Source of the DNA: Halieaceae bacterium
GTDB lineage: Bacteria; Pseudomonadota; Gammaproteobacteria; Pseudomonadales; Halieaceae
DNA length: 8,717 nt
Assembly (NCBI GenBank): GCA_018666295.1
Contig: JABIZW010000026.1
Coordinates: 1 to 8,717 of the forward strand
Reading direction: 5' to 3'
Position numbers and translations under genes: made by a program. This document shows positions 6,707 to 8,717 of the stretch, piece by piece. The notes below the pieces were generated by a model, which searched no databases, was not told the DNA's origin, and worked only from the letters and a program-made list of their open reading frames with translations. Positions within the stretch are counted from its first letter, which is position 1. Every line of letters starts with the position of its first letter.

Positions 6707-8616
6707 TCGTTGCCACAGCGGGCCACGTCGATCACGGCAAAACCTCACTGGTCAAAGCGCTGACCGGCGTCGATACCGATACGCTTGCTGAGGAAAAAAC
6801 GCGCGGTCTTTCTATTAATCTGGGCTACGCGTACGTGCCATCGGACCATCAAGAGACCCTCGGATTCATTGACGTACCCGGTCACCAGCGGTTCATCAAT
6901 AATATGATTGCAGGCGTATCAGGCATTGACCGCGCCCTACTGGTCGTTGCCGCTGATGACGGCCCGATGCCACAAACACTGGAGCACCTCGACGTACTTG
7001 CTTTGCTCGGCATCGGCCAGCTGGATCTTGTCATCACGAAAGTAGATCGTTGTGAAAAGGCGCGAGCAGAACAGGTCGGTGACCAGACTCAGGCGCTGGT
7101 GACTCAGCGTTTGGGCACTCGCGCCGACGTCTTTTATGTGTCGAGTGTGACCGGCGATGGGATTGAAGCACTGCGACAACACCTCAAAAAGGCGGTACCT
7201 CGTCGACACACGGGGATCGATCAGCAAGGGTTTCGTCTGTCGATTGACCGTCGCTTTCACGTAAAAGGTGCCGGTATTGTCGTGACTGGAACTGCGAGTG
7301 CGGGTCAGGTCGCGCTCGGAGAAACGTTAACACTACTGCCCCAAGGCGCACAGGTCCGCGTGCGGGACTTGCGTGCTAACGATCAAGTCACTGACCGTGC
7401 TCAAACCGGACAACGCGTCGCGCTTTGTGTGACAGGCAAGGTGCAGCTGGAAGACATTGAGCGGGGTCACTGCCTGATGGACCCAACCTTGGCGTGTCCT
7501 TCACAGCGTGTCGATGCCGAGGTGTCTATTTTGGCCCACTCGCCACATGGCCTCAAACACCTAACGCCCGTTAAGGTCTATATTGGCGCACAACGTCTTA
7601 GCGCCCGGATAGCGCTCATTGATCATGCAGGGAGCACACTTCAGCCGGGGAACAAAAGCCTCGTGCAGCTCATCTTCGACAGCTCAGTAAGCACTTTCAC
7701 GGGCGAGCGCTTTCTGATTCGAGATGACTCGGAATCAATTAACTTGGGCGGAGGCCGAGTGCTCGATCCGTGGGGCCCGAAGTACGGAAAGTCCAAGCCT
7801 GGGCGAGTGCAGTGGCTCAGTGCATTGAAGGCTGAGAACGCAGAAGAGGCGCTTCAGCGCCTTGTACTCGAGCATCCGTGTGTGGACTGGCGTTACCTCG
7901 CAAGCTGTTACAACCAAAAACCAGACGCCCCCCTACCCACTCTTCCAAAAGGGCTCATCAGTTTCACTAAGGATGGCGCCATCTGGGTGGCCACAGCGAC
8001 ATCACTCGCAAACACGCATCAGGCCATTCTTAATGAGGTCGAACAAGACCAGAAGACGCAAGTCCAGACGCATGGCTTGCCCAAACCACAGCTCGTTTTA
8101 CAAGCCGCTCGCAAGACCCATGTGGCGCTTGTGGAAGCCGTGCTTGAGGTTCTGTTGAAAGACGGAACACTCGCACTCGCAGACGGTCGTATCGTCTCTG
8201 CGCAGTCAATCAACAGATCTGATCCAACGACTGCACACTGGCTAGCAATGCGCGATGAGCTTAAAAAGGCAGGGTTAGAGGTGCCGGTTCTCTCAGACCT
8301 GCGGTCGCGAATCGGATTAACTGAACTTGAGCTCAAGATTGCAATCAAGCACGGGATGTCTAGCACAGAACTTCACCGAATTAACGCGACACGGTACGCC
8401 ATGGCTGACACGCTACGGCACATTTCAACCGGCATTATTGCCCTCGCAGGCGATGCTCCGTTCACCGTCGCCGAGGTCAAAGAGCACTTTGCCATTGGCC
8501 GAAAATTAACCATTGAGTTACTCGAGTTCCTTGACAGTATTAACGTCACCCAACGCAACGGAAACGCTCGGGTTATTTCCAACGCAAAGGTAATCAAACA
8601 GCGGTTTGGTGATTAA
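6703..8616 (+). CDS. selB: Selenocysteine-specific elongation factor
   Basis: SelB is a GTPase that carries Sec-tRNA(Sec) to the ribosome at UGA codons marked by a SECIS hairpin. The 637 residues compare with 614 in E. coli. The G domain shows AGHVDHGKT (6-14, G1), T33 in EEKTRGLSI (G2), DVPGH (57-61, G3), TKVD (112-115, G4) and VSSVTG (146-151, G5). Domains II and III follow, including VVTGTASAGQV near 193-203 and a GERFLIRDDS segment near 344-353. The C-terminal third is made of winged helices that bind SECIS RNA; the last, about 567-630, contains FTVAEVKEHFAIGRKLTIELLEFL. The start is TTG, sharing four bases (TTGA) with the selA stop, so translation is probably coupled. The resulting MIVATAGHVDHGK fits the SelB N-terminus exactly, which supports this rare start. 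Only a weak GAG (6692-6694) precedes it. tRNA-Sec follows seven bases after the stop. Confidence 0.97.
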   Translation: MIVATAGHVDHGKTSLVKALTGVDTDTLAEEKTRGLSINLGYAYVPSDHQETLGFIDVPGHQRFINNMIAGVSGIDRALLVVAADDGPMPQTLEHLDVLALLGIGQLDLVITKVDRCEKARAEQVGDQTQALVTQRLGTRADVFYVSSVTGDGIEALRQHLKKAVPRRHTGIDQQGFRLSIDRRFHVKGAGIVVTGTASAGQVALGETLTLLPQGAQVRVRDLRANDQVTDRAQTGQRVALCVTGKVQLEDIERGHCLMDPTLACPSQRVDAEVSILAHSPHGLKHLTPVKVYIGAQRLSARIALIDHAGSTLQPGNKSLVQLIFDSSVSTFTGERFLIRDDSESINLGGGRVLDPWGPKYGKSKPGRVQWLSALKAENAEEALQRLVLEHPCVDWRYLASCYNQKPDAPLPTLPKGLISFTKDGAIWVATATSLANTHQAILNEVEQDQKTQVQTHGLPKPQLVLQAARKTHVALVEAVLEVLLKDGTLALADGRIVSAQSINRSDPTTAHWLAMRDELKKAGLEVPVLSDLRSRIGLTELELKIAIKHGMSSTELHRINATRYAMADTLRHISTGIIALAGDAPFTVAEVKEHFAIGRKLTIELLEFLDSINVTQRNGNARVISNAKVIKQRFGD

Positions 8617-8623
8617 ATTTTTC

Positions 8624-8717
8624 GGAAGAGCGACGTCCCCGGTGGGGCGCCTGGCCTTCAAAACCAGTGAGGTGCTGACAAGGCGCCTGGTGGGTTCGAC
8701 TCCTACCTCTTCCGCCA
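8624..8717 (+). tRNA. selC: tRNA-Sec, anticodon UCA
   Basis: This 94-base gene is complete, ending in an encoded CCA at the last base of the window. It has a UCA anticodon in the loop CTTCAAA, a six-pair D stem with a four-base CGGT loop, the T loop TTCGACT and a long variable arm whose stem AGGTGC/GCGCCT has six pairs. All are tRNA-Sec hallmarks. The acceptor is GGAAGAG/CTCTTCC with G as discriminator. The 3' side has one base fewer than E. coli selC, so C8 is unpaired and the acceptor plus T helix totals 12 pairs rather than 13. The anticodon stem has four pairs and then a C-A opposition where E. coli has A-U. The gene starts seven bases after the selB stop with no clear promoter of its own, so it may be processed from the selAB transcript. 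Confidence 0.96.

Noticed and set aside
8531..8536. Exact TTGACA inside selB as a -35 for selC
   Set aside because: No acceptable -10 lies 16-18 bases downstream.
8610..8618. TGATTAAAT as an extended -10 for selC
   Set aside because: It matches only four of six bases in the hexamer, has no -35, and would start transcription at or inside the mature tRNA end.

Overview
The window looks like a bacterial chromosome segment, most likely from a gammaproteobacterium. The genes use bacterial signals such as a lipobox and GTG, TTG and ATG starts. The proteins resemble proteobacterial families, and the tRNA-Sec gene encodes its own CCA end. GC content is moderate, in the low to mid 50s by eye. A marine heterotroph is plausible from the gene types, but that is inference.

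All five confident protein genes and the tRNA gene are on the + strand. Region 1 (1-936) holds an ArsR-family helix-turn-helix domain fused to a SAM-dependent methyltransferase. Just before its start is what looks like the right half of an AT-rich palindromic operator, cut by the window edge. Region 2 (937-1610) is a 674-base gap with no convincing gene, one clear hairpin and one open frame that I do not believe. Region 3 (1611-5233) is a likely two-gene operon: a prolyl oligopeptidase (peptidase S9A) with a lipoprotein signal, followed 29 bases later by a sodium:solute symporter. They may form a peptide-cleaving and uptake unit, but the transported substrate cannot be read from the sequence. 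Region 4 (5234-8717) is a compact selenocysteine insertion locus. selA starts with GTG, selB starts with TTG inside the selA stop, and selC (tRNA-Sec, anticodon UCA) begins 7 bases after the selB stop and ends at the last base of the window.

In region 4, SelA converts Ser-tRNA(Sec) to Sec-tRNA(Sec) and SelB delivers it to in-frame UGA codons. SelD (selenophosphate synthetase), seryl-tRNA synthetase and the selenoproteins must be encoded elsewhere. I see no recoded UGA in this window. The most notable observation is that the tRNA-Sec folds with a 12-pair acceptor/T helix, one pair fewer than the 13 (8+5) of E. coli tRNA-Sec, and has a C-A mismatch closing the anticodon loop. No wholly new system is evident. 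The ArsR-methyltransferase fusion, its edge operator and the unusual tRNA-Sec are the best leads.
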